Below are positions 24,032 through 35,132 of a stretch of 64,000 nt of DNA, in pieces. Both the position numbers and the translations under genes were made by a program. The DNA lies in assembly GCA_008477525.1 (NCBI GenBank), contig SPDT01000005.1, positions 1,674,001 to 1,738,000 of the forward strand. The letters are read 5' to 3'. Positions within the stretch are counted from its first letter, which is position 1. Each line of letters opens with the position of its first letter. The DNA is from Hypomyces perniciosus. Taxonomy: Eukaryota; Ascomycota; Sordariomycetes; Hypocreales; Hypocreaceae. Below the pieces are notes generated by a model. That model was not told the origin of the DNA. It saw only the letters and a list, made by a program, of their open reading frames with translations, and ran no database searches.

Positions 24032-27000
24032 ATGGCTGCGGCCGAAGTTCTGGCATCCGCACCATATTGGAAAGAACGCGAATACAACAAGCCGGCGACG
24101 AGGCCGTCGACGATTGGGTGGGATGATCGCGCTCTACAGGCCCAACTGTACTTCATATCCCAAGCGTGGATCATTGATAGGCGCAATGCTCAGGTACGGA
24201 CTTTTACTTCTGCTGACCTGTCAACATCTCTGCATCGGACCGCAAACCTACCCCCTGAGCCTGAGCCCGAACTCGAACTCAACCGCCTCGACTTCATATC
24301 GCTTAACGGTTTTGTTTCTCGGCACCCGGAACGGGTTCAAGGCCATGGGGTTCTGTTCTGCGGAGGACGTCGATGCATTGTATCATGATGTGCGCTTTCA
24401 GTCTAACATTGTCTTGTTAGTGCCAGCCAACTTCGACGTACTCATCACAAGCCGCGAGGCTACTGATAGTGCCTTATCTATCCCCACGATGGTCTCGCCG
24501 GTTAACGAGAAGCTCCGAAACGTCGCCGACATCCGATCAACTCACAAACCCTCATCAAACCGATGCGCACGTCCACCGAGACATACCACAATGGTTACTT
24601 CATCCATTGCCACCAACCTCCAGCCAACGGACCCAACGCCGTCGTTCTCGTGATAGCCTATTAGGGGATCCTACACTCGACATCGTTGTTGATTTTAATT
24701 CCGAGGATGGGCTCGTCTATCAGGCCAAAAAGAAGAACAAAAAAGCGACCAATAACAACAATAACAACAACGCTAATAAACCCCCCGATGAAAACGGCGA
24801 CCACAAGGCTGGGGGTAACAGCCCCGAGGGCAATGGTGATGCCGGTAACGGCGGTGCTGCTGGTGCTGGCGATGGTAACAGTGACGGCAACGCAAATAGC
24901 GGTGGCGATGGGGACAAGGATAAAGACAAGAAAGGCGCCGGTGGCACCAACGCTGATGAAGACTTGCTAACTCTCACATCTTCAAAGAGCAAAAAGAAGA
25001 GCAAGAAAGATGCTGCTGAGGAACTTGTCCCTGAGCCTGCAACTAATCCCCCTACTGTCGGGTTCAGTGGTGATGCTTTCGACGATATCAAATTAGGCGG
25101 TGGTGACTCAGGGAGCAAACTCGACTTGAATTCCCACAATTTGGAATCCAAAGGCGCATTCGGGGGCTGGAGCTCAAAATTGACTGCTTGGGGAGGATGG
25201 GTTGGTGGATCGTCAAGTGTCAATGGTGCTGGGACAGAAGCCGGGGACAAGAAAGACAGCCTTGAGGCTAATCCTTGGAGCAACAGCAATGGTTCCAAGT
25301 CCAAAAAGCCGGATTCCTTAGGCTCCGCATTCGGCGACGCGGAAGAACCCTCGAAAAAAGCTGAGGACGAGTCCAAAAGTTCACAAACACAAGCTCCTGA
25401 TGGGGCGAACGGTAGTTCTGACCCCTGGGGTTGGTCAACTTCAGCAACGGCAGCAGTGCCAAAGAAGAAGAGCAAAAAAGGCGACCTGGAACCGGTGCCC
25501 GTATCCGAGCCACCCCCCCAAGTGGATGACTTGCTCGGACCTACAGTATCCAAAAAGGATAAGAAGAAGAAAAAAGGCGCTACTGTTCTCGAGCCGCCAG
25601 CTGAAGAGGTTAGGCCCGAACCGGAGCCGGAGCCACAGCTAGAACCGGAGCCAGCACCAGTATCATTGAAGAAGAAGGAGGAGGAGGATTCTTGGGGCTT
25701 CTGGGGTCTCACCAAAAAGGACAAGAAAAAATCCCTGGAAGAGGCTAAACCTCCTACACCGCCGGACCCGGAGCCAGCTTCGGAACCCGCTCTTGTCGAC
25801 AACGTGTGGGACACGGGCGCTGCGAAGGAGACTGTCAAGGACAAGAAGAAGAAGAAGAAGGAAAAAGCTGCACAGCCCGAGCCTGAGCCCGAGCCCGAGC
25901 CCGAACCTGAACCACAGAAAGAAGCTGAACCAGAGTCTCAGCCCGAACCTTTGAAGCTGGAGGATGACGCATGGGGATTCGCTGACGCCAAATCTTCCAA
26001 GAAAGACAAGAAGAAAAAGAAGGGATTGGGGATAGATGAGCCAGAATCTAAGCCAGCTCTCGAGTCAGCCCCTGAGCCAGTTCCAGACCCACCTGCTCAA
26101 GAACTCCTGGGGGGGAATGATGACCCAAGTAGTATCTGGGGCCCCATCGCCAACGAGAAGAAGGACAAGAAAGGTAAAAAGGGGAAGGCAGAGGAGCTAA
26201 TCGCGGAACTAGAACCAGCTCCTGAGCCCGAAAGCAAAACAAATAACGACGGGTTTTGGGAAGCCCCTGAGTCTAAGGACAAGAATTCATCAAAAGGTGT
26301 TATCAATGAACCACCCAAGATTGATAACTCTAAAGAAAGACAGGCCGAAGGGGGCTGGGGTTTCTGGGGCTTTGGCAAGAAGAAGAAAAGTGATTCCTTA
26401 ATGGTCGATGAACACAGGCAACAAGAACCCAAGGTGGAGGAGCCGAACGAAGAAAAGCCTATGGAGGGGAAATTGGATATGACGACGACGACAAGCAAGA
26501 GGAGCAAGGACAAGGAGAAAGAGAAAGAGAAGGACAAGGACAAGGACAAAGAGAAGAAGAAGAAGAAGAAATCATCTTCTGCCGATTCCCCCGAGGAGCC
26601 GAACCCTGAGGAGCTCAAGGAGGATGCATGGGATACCTGGGGGGCGCCTACCTCCAAGAAGGACAAGGATAAGGATAAGAAGAAGAAGAAAGACACTGCC
26701 GACTTAATCCAACTCGACGAATTGGATAATCCGCCCGTGGAGGATTCTGACCCTACAGCACTGGATTCTACCAATGCACTTGGCGGCGGGGACTTCTTTG
26801 TCTCCTGGGGGATTGGCAAAGGTGACAAGAAGAAGACCGAAGCAACCGACACAGCTGAAGCCGATGATCTATCGTGGAAACCAGATGGCATTGAAGAACC
26901 AGCTGATGATACGTGGGGTGCCGCCAAGAAGGATAAGAAGAAGGAAAAATCCAAGAGTGATCCAGTTGAGGTTCTGGATGAGACTACTGGTGAGACAGTC

Positions 27001-30000
27001 CAGCCTGACGATGTAGAGGAGGTCAAGGACAGCAAGGGTCAAGACGACTACGACTGGACTTGGACTTCATCCAGTCAGGCGAAGTCGAAATCTCGGAAGG
27101 ACACCTTAGCTAATCCACCTCCCCCCGCCCCGACACCCCCATCTATGGACCTTACTGAGCCTGAAGATGAAGCAGGAGAACCCAACGCGGATACGTTGGA
27201 TGAGCCTTCGTCCAAATCGAAGTCCAAATCGAAGTCCAAAGAAGCAGACAAGGAGAAGGACAAGTCCAAGAAGGAAAAGGCCCCGAAGCTAAGTGAGAAG
27301 GAACTCAAGAAGCTCGAAAAGGAAAAGAAGAAGGCTGAGAAGGAACGAGCCGAGAAGGAAGCGAGAGAAACCGAAGCACAAGAAGCACAAAAAGCCGAGG
27401 AACGGGCGGCACGAGAAGTCGACGAGCTAGCAGCACTGGAAGCTGACGCACAGGCGTTACAGGAAGCAGATAAAGAAGCTGCTCGTGAGGCCGAGGAACA
27501 AGCTGCACAGAAAGCTGAGGAAAAGGCCAGGCTTGAAGAGGAAGAGAATGCTCTAGCGGAGGCTGAGGCGGCCGAAGCTGCCCAAGAAGAACAGGAAATA
27601 GCCGCTCTGCTTGACAAGAAAGCCAAGAAGGGCAAATTGTCTAAGAAGGAGCATGAGAAGCTCAGTCACCTCCAAGAAAATGTCGACAAACGGATTGAGG
27701 AACGAGCCGCTCGCAAGGCTGAGCGGAAAGCCCGGGAAACCGAAGAGGAAGCTGCTCGAGAAGCTGCAGAACAGGCCGCTCTAGAAGCTAAAGAGCAGGT
27801 CGCTCGTGAAGCAGAAGAACAAGCTGCTCGTGACGCAGAAGAGCCAGCTGTTCGAGAAGCCGAAGAACAAACTGCGCGTGATGCGGAAGAACAGGCGGCT
27901 CGAGAGGCTGAGGAAGTTGAAGACCTAGCCACCGAAATCGCTCTAGAAGAAGAAGAGATGGCTGCTTTGCTTGCAAAAAGGGCGAAGAAGGGCAAGCTAT
28001 TCAGCAAGGATACCGAAAGGCTTACTTGCCTGAAAGCGAATGCCACTAAGAGAGCCGAGGAACAAGCTGCCCGAGAAGCAGAGCAAGCTGCACTGGAGGC
28101 AGAACAAGCTGTGCGTGAAGCGGAGGAACAGGCAGCTCGGGAAGCTGAGGAAGCTGAAGAGCAAGCTGCAATGATCGCTGAGGAAGAACAACAAATGGCT
28201 GTTTTGCTTGCCAAGAGGGCAAAGAGAGGAAAGCTGTCGACCAAAGATGCTGAAAAGCTCTCCCTATTTCAAGAGCATGCAGCCAAACGGGCGGAAGAAC
28301 AGGCAGCTCGTGAAGCAGAGCAGGCAGCGCGTGAAGCAGAACAAGCGGCACGTGAAGCAGAACAAGCAGCTCGTGAGGCGGAGCAAGCAGCACGTGAAGC
28401 GGAAGAACAGGCTGCTCGCGAAGCTGAGGAGCAGGTTGCCCTGATTGCTCGGGAAGAGGAAGAAATGGCTGCTTTGCTTGCGAAGAAGGCAAGGAAAGGT
28501 AAACTGTCTAGCAAGGATACTGAAAGGCTTGCACTACTTCAAGAGCATGCCTCCAAGAGGGCGGAAGAACAAGCTGCCCGAGAAGCTGCGCTGGAGGCAG
28601 AACAGGCTGCCCGAGAGGCCGAGGAGCAGGCCACTCGGGAAGCAGAGGAACTGGCCGCCATAATTGCTCTGGAAGAGGAGGAAATAGCTGCTTTGCTTGC
28701 AAAGAAGGCAAAGAAGGGCAGGCTATCTAGCAAGGATGCTGAAAGGCTTGCTCACCTTCAGGAGAATGAAGCTAAGCGAGCCGAGGAAGAAGCTGCTCGC
28801 GGGGCAGATCAAAGTTCCGAGGATGAGGATGAGGAAGATGAAGATGACCAGGCGGTTCGCGAAGCTGAGGAACAGGCTGCCCGAGAAGAAGAGGAACGGG
28901 CTGCTCGAGAAGAAGAGGAACGGGCTGCTCAAGAAGAAGAGGAACGGGCTGCCCGCAAGGCAGAGGAAAAGGCTGCACGGAAGGCAGAAGAGAAAGCTGC
29001 GCGAGAAGCTGAAGAAGCTGCGGCTGCAAAGAAGTCAAAGAAGAGCTCCAAGAAGGACAAGAAAGACAAGAAGTCCCGAGAGCCTGATCCTCCGCCCCAT
29101 GAGCCAGAACCCGAACATGAACCAGAGCCAGCACCCGAGCTTGTAGCTGAGCCAAACCCGGAGCCAGAACCTGAGCCTGACGCCGATTTTCATCTGAGTC
29201 CTGCCGAAGTTGAGGAGCTTCTTGCACCAAAAGAGCCCGTCTCGAATAGTGCATTCAGTTTCTGGGGACTTGGTGGTTCTAAGAAAGCTGCCAAGAAGAA
29301 AGGTCAGTCGCTTTGAGGCTCTTAAGACCTCAATCCCCATCTACAATCTCCAGACATTACAATTGAAAGTTGGTTACTAACTCGATCATAACTATAGAGG
29401 TTACCCCAGAACCTGAAGCAATGTCAATTGATGGCGTTTCTCTAAATTCCACATCCCGGAAGTCACTGGGCAGCAAAATTACCGACAGGCTGAAAAATTT
29501 CCAAGCAGCCCCGGATCCAGAGGACGTAGCCGACCCCGACCCTCTACCATCCCCGCCGCCAGTACCAGACCCACCAGCAGAAGAGGAGGAAACAGATGAA
29601 GAGCAGGCAGCCGAAGAGTCTGTGGCTGAAGCAGAGAGAGATGATGAGGAACTAGCAGATGATGACCAAGCGGTTGAAGAAGAACCGGCAGTGGAGGAAG
29701 AACAGGTGGTCGAAAAACGGAGCCTTTCCTTCAAAGAGAGCCGAAAGTCTTCTGATGTGCCAGGAGGTTTCCCTGCAGACTATGACTCGGATGAAATAGT
29801 CGCCATTGTCGAGGAATCACCAAGGAGGGACAAGCGAAGGAAGAGCAAGAAGAGCAAGTCCAGAACCCTCGCGGAAGAGGAAACGGAGGCACCTCTTCCG
29901 CCTCCGCCTCCCCCCCCTGTTCCAGATCCGCCTTTGACGCCGCCACCCGAGCCAAAGGCATCGAGGAAGGAAAGGTCCAAAACTAGCCGTGAGAAGGAGA

Positions 30001-31637
30001 AGTGGCCTGCAGTTCAATCTCCTCCGCGACAAGAAGAGAAGAGATCATCCAGATACAAATCTGAGAAGACATCCAGACGACCTGTCGAGAAATCATCCTC
30101 CTCTAAGGATTCAGCATCAGAGAGGATAGAGCGCTCAGAAAGGCCAGAGAAAGCCTCAGGTCGGCAACGTCTATCTAGGATGTTCAGCGCTCCCCCCATC
30201 TCTAGGTCGATGTCAGCACGGGAAAAGCGAAACGACACAAATGGCAGGTCTTCCCGCCGTCCCTCAATGGACGCATATGGTCTCGCATCTCCACCTCCAG
30301 AGCAGGTACCAGAGATGTCATCAAAGGCGGCAAGGGTTCTGGGTGTGGATAAGTTAAGCTCAAAGAGAAGGTCTCGCAGGGTGAGTCCACAACACGAGGA
30401 CGATATCGTCATGGTCGGGGCTCTCGATGCCGATACTAGTGTCCCCAAGCCCGAGAGACGCCGGACTAGAAGGTCTTACGATGATGACATCGCCATGGTC
30501 GATGTGGGCGGCCTGCCAGAAATCCCGATCAAAAGGGGTCCGTCAATTTCAAAGAAGACTGGCTTTTCAAGTCTTTTCAGTGGATTGATGACTCCCAGAG
30601 CATCCAAAGTGGATGCAAATGCCGAGACTGATGCCGCTGCGGTGGAGACCGATCGTGATGGGCCCCGTGGATCGAGCCGCAGGGTCCGGAGGTCCGAGCG
30701 GGAAGCAGAACGGCTCAGCGAGGAACTGCGTCGCTCAAAAGACGAACGTGAGCGTCGCCGGAGGCGTACAGATGATGACGAAGCACGCAAACTGGAGGAA
30801 AAGGAGGCTCGGCGTGAACGCCGCGCTGCCCGTCAGCGCGAGGAAGAAGAACGACGTGCCCTGGAGGAACGAGAAGTTCGAAGAGCTGAGCGGCATCGCT
30901 TGCGCAGAGAAAAAGAGAGGGAGAAAGACAGAGAAAGGGACAGGGACAGAGAGAGGTATAAGGAGAGAGAAAGAGAGAAAGAGAAGGAGAGGGAGAGGGA
31001 GAGGGAAAGAGAAAGAAGAGAAAGGGAGAGGGATAGAGAAAGAGAAGAAGAAGTGATGAGGGCTGCCAAACGCCGGCGGCGATCGCAGGTGGAACCTTCA
31101 GAAGAAGAGACGGAACGTGAGCGTCGGCGTCGACGTGAGGCTAAACGCGCCAGAGCCCCAGAAGACGCAGACATCTACAGACAAAGGAGTAGCCGCCGGT
31201 TTGCTGAGCAACCGGCAGACGACCACATTTATTCCATTAGAGATCACCGACGGGACGGCAAGAAAGGAACATCATGGCCACACTCAGGGACGTCTTCGTG
31301 GGTCAAGGAGCACTCGGACGCACCGCCCCCTCCAGATGATGGTGGGCAGACAACGGATGCTGTGCCATTAACAGAGGACGAGCGAGCACGACGTGAAGCA
31401 CGGCGGGCCCGGCGACGTGACAAGCACGGAGACCTAACGGCAGAGGAAGCAGACGAGCGACGTCGGCGATCAAGGCGGGAAGAGCGCGAGCGAGAGAGGC
31501 GCGACGCTGGATCCGAGGACAGTTACGAGCGCCGCCGCGGCCGGCGGGAACCGGCATTCGTGGAACCACCACCTCGAGAGCCACCGCCTCGAGAGCCACC
31601 ACCTCGAAGCAGCTGGTGGAGGAAGTTAACAGGATGA
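24032..31637 (+). CDS. Giant Lys/Glu-rich repeat protein, about 2,427 aa, 3 exons in this model; function unknown
   Basis: I do not recognise this family. Model: exon 1 24032-24193 (MAAAEVLASAPYWKEREYNK...), exon 2 24421-29302, exon 3 29398-31637. The second intron is clear (GTCAGT, TACTAAC, TATAG); the first (24194-24420, CTAAC...TTAG) is a guess. Residues about 157-290 are Asn/Gly/Asp/Lys-rich. About 290-945 hold some 14 modules of an acidic Trp-Gly motif followed by KKDKKKKK and a Pro-Glu linker. About 1000-1600 are a long charged coiled coil with five copies of an ALLAKRAKKGKLSSKD-type repeat and AAREAEQ heptads. A Trp module (FSFWGLGGSKKAAKKK) recurs at about 1664. Exon 3 is acidic, then Arg/Glu-rich, and ends SSWWRKLTG. 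No signal peptide or membrane segment is evident. It could be a scaffold or tether; this is speculation. Confidence 0.7.
27589..28800 (+). repeat. Five diverged coding repeats in the coiled coil of the giant protein
   Basis: Copies begin near 27589, 27943, 28180, 28447 and 28663. Each encodes a variant of EEEEMAALLAKRAKKGKLSS followed by KDTERLALLQEHAxKRAEEQ. Spacing varies because AREAEEQ heptads expand between copies. Confidence 0.8.
28300..28435 (+). repeat. 21-nt coding minisatellite (AAREAEQ heptads)
   Basis: Tandem units of the form gcacgtgaagcagaacaagc repeat about six times with few substitutions, inside the coiled coil of the giant gene. It is a likely site of length polymorphism. 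Confidence 0.85.
30903..31052 (+). repeat. 150-nt coding polypurine tract (Arg/Glu/Lys repeats)
   Basis: The coding strand is almost only A and G, with a few interrupting C and T, encoding alternating ER/RE/EK dipeptides in exon 3 of the giant gene. Mirror-like purine tracts of this kind can adopt triplex structures. Confidence 0.8.
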
Positions 31638-32442
31638 TTTCGGACAATGCATACATGTACCATGAGCGAGCGTGTTTGACTTGGTTGTTTTCAATGCGGA
31701 TCTCAAGAGCGACCTTCTTTTTTTCCTGTGAGATTGACAGAGTATCATCCCATTGGATTTGCCCCATGTTTGTTTGGCCGGTGTAGCAGGCCTGTGTTGT
31801 ACTATGTGCCATGGTATTTGATTTTGAGACTGGATACCAAATTGGCAAATGTTTCATGAGATATACCCCCAATCGTTCGTTATGCATGTCTATCTGGTGT
31901 TTACTTGAAGCGCCATGCTCGACTCCGATTGGGATTGTCTACCAATGTAATTATATATATATATATTATACGACTGCTCTAGGAATAGCAGATATCAATC
32001 TCATCTCTTCCCTCGGTACTCCGTATAATTTCAAGGACGTAGTTACTACTCCCTAGATAGGTGATCATACTACGGAGTAGTAGTAATCAACTTGGATTCA
32101 GTGGAGTACCATGTACGACGTACACAGGCATCTCAAATTCAAGCACGAAATACCAGTATAAATCGAATAATACTACTGCAAGTATGAGCTTGCCAGAATA
32201 CGAATTTTACTTTGTCTCGCCGCATGCCAAGCAAGGCAAGTGCGCGTATATGTACGTACGCGTGTCATCATCCTTCCAGGCTCCAGGGTCCAATTAGATA
32301 AGTTTAGCAACTCTACTGGTCCACGACAACACGGACACTCGCTCCCTCAGCCTGTCATTGGAACACGCAAACGTCCCATATCCTTCGCCTCCAGGGCTGA
32401 GGGACCCAACGAAAATCCATCCCCATATTGATAGAGCGAGCC
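31638..32442. promoter_or_regulatory. Intergenic: giant gene 3' flank and golgin promoter
   Basis: 805 bp between two + strand genes. It holds TACTCCGTA near 32015 and TACGGAGTA near 32070, and an (AT)n run near 31955. No gene is supported. Confidence 0.5.
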
Positions 32443-35076
32443 ATGGCTGCGCCGGGAAAGCAGTCGAAATGGGGCTCATTTCTCTCGCAAGCCGTGGCTG
32501 GAGTCGAGTCCCGTCTGGACAACATCCTGGCCGAGCCGGGCGAAGACGGCAGCGCCGCCAGCACGACGACGCCGAGTTCGCAGCCAGTTGCCCCGACCAG
32601 GGCCAACTCCAGCTCCAGTAAGTCGGCCTTGGGAGGACCCGATGTTCTAGCTAACACAGCTCCAGCGAACCCTAGGGCGTCCTCGACCAACCGAGCAAAT
32701 GACCGCCTACAGGCCAGGCTGGCCAAGGCCATGGCCGGCAAGAATGCATCAACTCCGGGAGAGGTCAAGAGCGCCGCCTCTCCGCGCAGCTCGTTCGACA
32801 CTGCCAGTCGAGGGTCTATGGAAAGGCCCTCGATAGACAGGGATCAAGGCGACAAACTCGACCCCCCTCCGACCGAGCCCGCGCCGCAGATGATTTCAGA
32901 TGATGCTGTTTCTACGATTACCGTGGCGGAGTCGACCCTTGCTGAGGGCAAGATATCCGCACATGATTCGACGAAAGACGAATCAACCCCTGTTGAGACA
33001 TCACCAAATGAGGATACCAAACCGGAACCAACAACGACAGAGTTGCCAAAGGAAGATCAAGAACTGGCCCAGACATCTAGGACCGATGGACCCGATTCTT
33101 TTGTATTGGCTCGCGAGCTGGAGGAACTTAGGTCGCGTCATCAGGAAGAAGTCCAAGAATATGTGGAACAAATAGACTCGCTGCAATCAAAGCTTCAATA
33201 CTTTTCCAAGAGCGCAGCCGACTCGGCGAAGAAAACAGCGTCATCAGCCCCATCCGGCAGCGTGGAGCGAAAACTAGCTGAAAGAGACGAGCGAATTGCT
33301 TTGTTAATGGAGGAAGGCCAGAAGCTGGCCAGCGCCGAGCAAAAGTACCGAGCAACAATAAAGAAATTACGGCTGCAGATTACAGAGAACGACAAGCAGC
33401 TGGAGGAACTGAAGAAAAGCAAGGATAAGGCAGCTGCTGATGCTGAAGCCTTGCGCGGCCGCCTGAATGGAAGTGAAGAGAAGGATAAACGCCAGCAAGA
33501 AACGCAAAAGGTGACTACAGCTCTACAAAGAGAAATCGATTCGTTAAGAAAAGGGAAGGCGGGCAAGGATGAGACCATCCGCCGTCTCGAACAAGAGGCG
33601 AAGTCAAAGCTGGAGCAGGCCGAGGCGGCCAGCGCCGATGCTCTCAGCAAGGCATTAGCTGCAGAACGAGAAAAGCAGAAGGAACTGGAGAATGCTAACG
33701 CCGCCATTCGAGCGGAGTGTGAAGCATTGAGTGAGAAGGCGCGTCTAACCACCATTGAATGGAGCGAGAAATTGGATCGTGCCACCGAGCGTAGTCGCTC
33801 CGTCGAGGCGGAGCTCCGAGTGGAGCTTCAAACAATGGAAAGGAAGCTGGAAGGCATGAGGGCGGCCGCAGAGGAAGCGACATCTGGTTCAGGGGGCGAA
33901 GCCCAAGTCAAGATATTCCGCCAGATTGAAACACTGCAGTCACAATATGCGTCCGCAAGAGAGAACTGGCAAGGCATTGAGGCATCCCTGCTGGCCAAAG
34001 CGAGTGGTCTTGAGAAAGAGAGAGATGAGGCCCAGCGCCGAGAGTCAGAGATGCGGAAGAAGGCACGCGACGCAGTAAGTTTGCCCCATGTATACTCCAC
34101 ATTCTTCTCGTCCTGATTGGGCCGATGCTGATGGGATCAACTCCAGGCCAGTCGTTGCAGAAACTTGGAGGACGAGTTGCAAGATGTTCAGTCAACGCTT
34201 GCGGCCGTTCAGCAGGAGTTGGGGACCTGTCGCGAGCAACTAGCCTCCCTACGTGCCTCCTCCAAGGCTACAGAGACGGCTCTCAAACAAACACAAGCTG
34301 ATCTTGAGAAAGAGAAGCGTGTGGCGAGCAGGGAGTTTACCGCAGAGGCGGAACGTCGACAGTGGGTAGACGACGTGGCAACTTCGAGAAATCCGAGTCG
34401 CCCCGACTCACCATTGCTCTCTGTCCCGCGAACCTTTAGTACCGACATGATCGGACTATCGGTCCCTGGCCGGCCACGGCGAGTTCCTACGCCAGGGAGC
34501 ATACCAGACATGGAGGGTGGCATATTCGGTCGACGGTCCCCAAGCCACTTCCCAATCCGCACTGGCACAATGTCAACGACAGGGTCGGTTCCCATACCAT
34601 TCTCTCCTTTTGACCCCCCAAGCGACTCTCCCCATGCGCTACCGCCATCTGTACCAGAGCGGGAGAATGGCGTTGAAGACACTGCTCCTTCTTCTCCTCG
34701 CCACATAGCACAAGACATGATATCTGTATCGACCGTGGCAGCAGGCCCATCAGTACAACTAGTAGAGCGGATGAGCGCTGCAATAAGGCGGTTGGAAGCC
34801 GAGAAGGTAGCAGCAAAGGAGGAGATGACCAGGGTGTGTAGTCAAAGAGATGAAGCACGAGGAGATATTGCCAGCCTCATGAAGGAATTAGAAGATTCTA
34901 AGGCTGCAGGTTCAAGGGTACCCCAGCTGGAAAAACAAGTGGCAGATCTCGATCAGAGATATCAAACAACACTGGAATTGTTGGGAGAGAAGAGTGAGCT
35001 TGTTGACGAGCTCAGGGCAGACGTCGAGGATGTCAAAGCCATGTACCGCGAACTTGTAGAACGAACGGTAAAGTAG
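32443..35076 (+). CDS. Sgm1/TMF1-type golgin, coiled coil, about 837-853 aa
   Basis: Golgi-associated coiled-coil tether; the family binds the Rab6/Ypt6 GTPase through its C-terminal domain. The N-terminus KWGSFLSQAVAGVESRLDNI is the family hallmark. A Ser/Pro/Glu-rich linker follows (about 45-210), then long coiled coil (about 215-620), a Pro/Ser-rich hinge (about 640-725), and a C-terminal coiled coil from IRRLEAEKVAAKEEM to MYRELVERTVK that fits the TMF TATA-binding/Rab6-binding domain. A sure intron is at 34075-34146 (phase 0). A second, at 32618-32665 (GTAAGT...GCTAAC...CCAG, 48 nt, no stop), is likely because splicing joins Ser-rich text to NPRASS. The ATG follows an in-frame TTG that I ignore. 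Confidence 0.88.
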
Positions 35077-35132
35077 CAAGTCCTTTATTGAGACTTGAAT
35101 AAATTAAGCTTCCCTTGGGCTACTCTTGCTAT

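Noticed and set aside
23220..24330. Start of a 477-codon + strand frame before the giant gene
   Set aside because: The first two thirds are low-complexity Leu/Arg/Ser text without codon bias; only the part after about 24330 looks coding and is treated in the findings.
28300..28435. CRISPR-like regular repeats
   Set aside because: The units are contiguous coding heptads without spacers, in a eukaryotic gene.
24720..29254. Many long antisense frames opposite the giant gene
   Set aside because: They arise from the reverse complement of GAR/AAR repeats (Ser/Phe/Leu-rich) and have no independent support.
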